Part shown: in pieces, positions 21,350 to 22,696 of the stretch
How the letters are laid out: every line of letters starts with the position of its first letter
Numbering within the stretch: the first letter of the stretch is position 1
Source: an uncultured Lachnospiraceae bacterium
GTDB taxonomy: Bacteria; Bacillota; Clostridia; Lachnospirales; Lachnospiraceae
DNA length: 22,696 nucleotides
Reading direction: 5' to 3'
Assembly: GCA_947651335.1 (NCBI GenBank)
Contig: CANSYV010000001.1
Location: forward strand, 1-22,696
Made by a program: the position numbers and the translations under genes
The notes under the pieces: model-generated
What the model was told of the DNA's origin: nothing
What the model saw: the letters and a program-made list of their open reading frames with translations, nothing else
The model's database searches: none

Positions 21350-22696
21350 ATGAAAGAAAACCAATCAAAAATCAGGAAAAATCCCAAAAGACAGGAATTA
21401 GATCAGAAAGACTGCTGGCGTCTGGAGGACTTATATGCCACCGACCTGGCATGGGAGCAGGATGCGGTGAAAATCAAAGAACAGCTGGACGGTTTTTCGG
21501 CGTATCAGGGGACATTGGGCGCATCGGCAGAAAATCTGCTGGCTGTGCTGAGGGCCCAGGACGCCTTGATGCTGCGGATGGAGCGGCTGTATGTGTACGC
21601 CAGCCAGAAATGGCATCAGGACATGGGAAATGCCAATTATCAGAATATGTCAGACCGGGCCCAGGCGCTGATGACCCAGGTGGAGGACAGCGCATCCTAT
21701 GTGGAGCCGGAACTGCTGGAGATTCCCGGGGAAAAACTGGAACAGTTTCTGCGGGAGGAACCAGAACTTGCTGTATACAAAAGATTTATAGAAGAAAAGC
21801 TCAGGAAGAAAGACCATATTCTCACTAAGGAGCTGGAGGGTGTTCTGGCAAAAGCGGGAGAACTGGGCCAATCTCCCCAGACCATTTTCTCCATGTTCAA
21901 CAACGCGGACCTGAAGTTCGGAACCATCCGGGATGAAAACGGCACAGAGCAGGAGCTGACCCACGGCAGGTATGTACAGTTTCTGGAGAGCCGGGACCGC
22001 CAGGTGAGACAGGAGGCATTTTTCACACTTTACAAAGCGTACGATGCATTCCGCAATACACTGGCAGCCACCTTTTCCGCCAGTGTAAAAAAAGAGCTGT
22101 TCTTCGCGCGGATGCGCAATTACAAATCTTCCAGGGAAGCGGCGCTGGACGGGGCCCATATCCCAGTATCCGTATACGACCAGCTCATCCAAACGGTACA
22201 CAGCCATCTGCCCGCCATGTACCGTTATGTACAGCTTCGCAGGAAAGCGCTGGGAGTTCAGAAGCTTCATATGTATGACTTATACGTGCCCCTGGCCGAA
22301 AATCCCGGGCGCACCTATACCTTTGATCAGGCAAAAGAGCTGGTGAAAAAGGGCCTGGCGCCTCTGGGGGAAGACTACATCCGCCTGCTGGAAGAAGGAT
22401 TTTCAAACGGATGGATCGATGTGTATGAAAATAAGGGCAAAAGAAGCGGCGCTTATTCCTGGGGTGCCTATGGGACCCATCCCTATGTGCTCATGAACTA
22501 CAACGGAACCCTGAACCATGTATTTACTCTCGCCCACGAGATGGGCCATGCCCTGCACAGCTATTATTCCGATGAAAAACAGCCCTACTGTTATGCAGGC
22601 TACCGGATTTTCGTGGCAGAGGTGGCATCCACATGCAACGAGGCTCTGCTGATTCATTATCTGCTAAAGCAGGCAGAAGACGAAAAGGAAAAGGCA
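21350..22696 (+). CDS. pepF: Oligoendopeptidase F, M3 family, cut by the right edge
   Basis: The frame is open for 449 codons to the window end; full PepF proteins are about 600 residues. The N-terminal helical domain (~20-190) and the catalytic part are typical of M3B peptidases. The zinc motif His396-Glu397-Met-Gly-His400 is followed by Glu424 in VAEVASTCNE, the third ligand. SYYSDEKQPYCYAGYRIF between them is characteristic of PepF. It hydrolyses short peptides in the cytosol for peptide turnover and nutrition. ATG 21350 follows GGAGG (21338-21342) at about 7 bases. The C-terminal ~150 residues are outside the window. Confidence 0.93.
   Translation, partial: MKENQSKIRKNPKRQELDQKDCWRLEDLYATDLAWEQDAVKIKEQLDGFSAYQGTLGASAENLLAVLRAQDALMLRMERLYVYASQKWHQDMGNANYQNMSDRAQALMTQVEDSASYVEPELLEIPGEKLEQFLREEPELAVYKRFIEEKLRKKDHILTKELEGVLAKAGELGQSPQTIFSMFNNADLKFGTIRDENGTEQELTHGRYVQFLESRDRQVRQEAFFTLYKAYDAFRNTLAATFSASVKKELFFARMRNYKSSREAALDGAHIPVSVYDQLIQTVHSHLPAMYRYVQLRRKALGVQKLHMYDLYVPLAENPGRTYTFDQAKELVKKGLAPLGEDYIRLLEEGFSNGWIDVYENKGKRSGAYSWGAYGTHPYVLMNYNGTLNHVFTLAHEMGHALHSYYSDEKQPYCYAGYRIFVAEVASTCNEALLIHYLLKQAEDEKEKA

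Overview
The window looks like a Firmicutes chromosome of the Lachnospiraceae type. The reasons are strong AGGAGG-like ribosome binding sites before almost every gene, short gaps or ATGA overlaps, and surface proteins built from FIVAR repeats with Lachnospiraceae-style C-terminal fibronectin type III domains. No rRNA, tRNA, CRISPR array or intact insertion sequence was seen. The species cannot be named from the sequence alone.

The core (about 435-18375, all plus strand) is a heme acquisition locus. It opens with a two-gene operon (559-2251) of divergent DtxR-like winged-helix proteins. A second promoter of almost the same design then drives a long operon. That operon encodes a small secreted NEAT-like protein (2562-3047), a giant secreted NEAT/FIVAR/FnIII protein (3131-7807), a membrane-anchored NEAT/FIVAR protein (7872-10112), a Shp-type bis-methionine heme protein (10114-11229), an IsdE/HtsA-type heme-binding lipoprotein (11231-12427), a FecCD-type permease (12402-13436), its ATPase (13426-14211), a DUF454/YbaN membrane protein (14222-14629) and two half-size ABC transporters that probably form a heterodimer (14626-18251). 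A terminator-like hairpin follows. The gene order is that of the streptococcal shr-shp-hts/sia operon, which is controlled by the DtxR-family regulator MtsR. The inferred path is: heme captured outside the cell, passed through NEAT domains to Shp, then to the lipoprotein, then imported by the ABC transporter.

Two features stand out. All five recognisable NEAT-like domains carry Tyr (once Cys)-x-x-x-Met where classical heme NEAT domains have Tyr-x-x-x-Tyr, and each also has a Met in an SMxN or SMGD motif. This suggests methionine heme ligation along the whole relay. In addition, the two promoters share a TTGACA-18-TATAA(G/A) core with an identical 10-base segment including an extended -10, a dyad about 20 bases upstream of the -35, and a related sequence just downstream of the -10. 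They are probably co-regulated, perhaps by the two regulators themselves.

Right of the heme locus are a truncated AAA-ATPase-like gene fragment (18376-18828, minus), an unusual potassium channel with Rossmann-like and RyR-like domains (18934-20508, minus), and, divergently, a TTG-started metallo-beta-lactamase-fold hydrolase (20710-21345) followed by oligoendopeptidase F (from 21350), which runs off the right edge. The first ~430 bases hold no gene that can be called with confidence. A ribosome binding site facing left at the very edge suggests a gene starting just outside the window.
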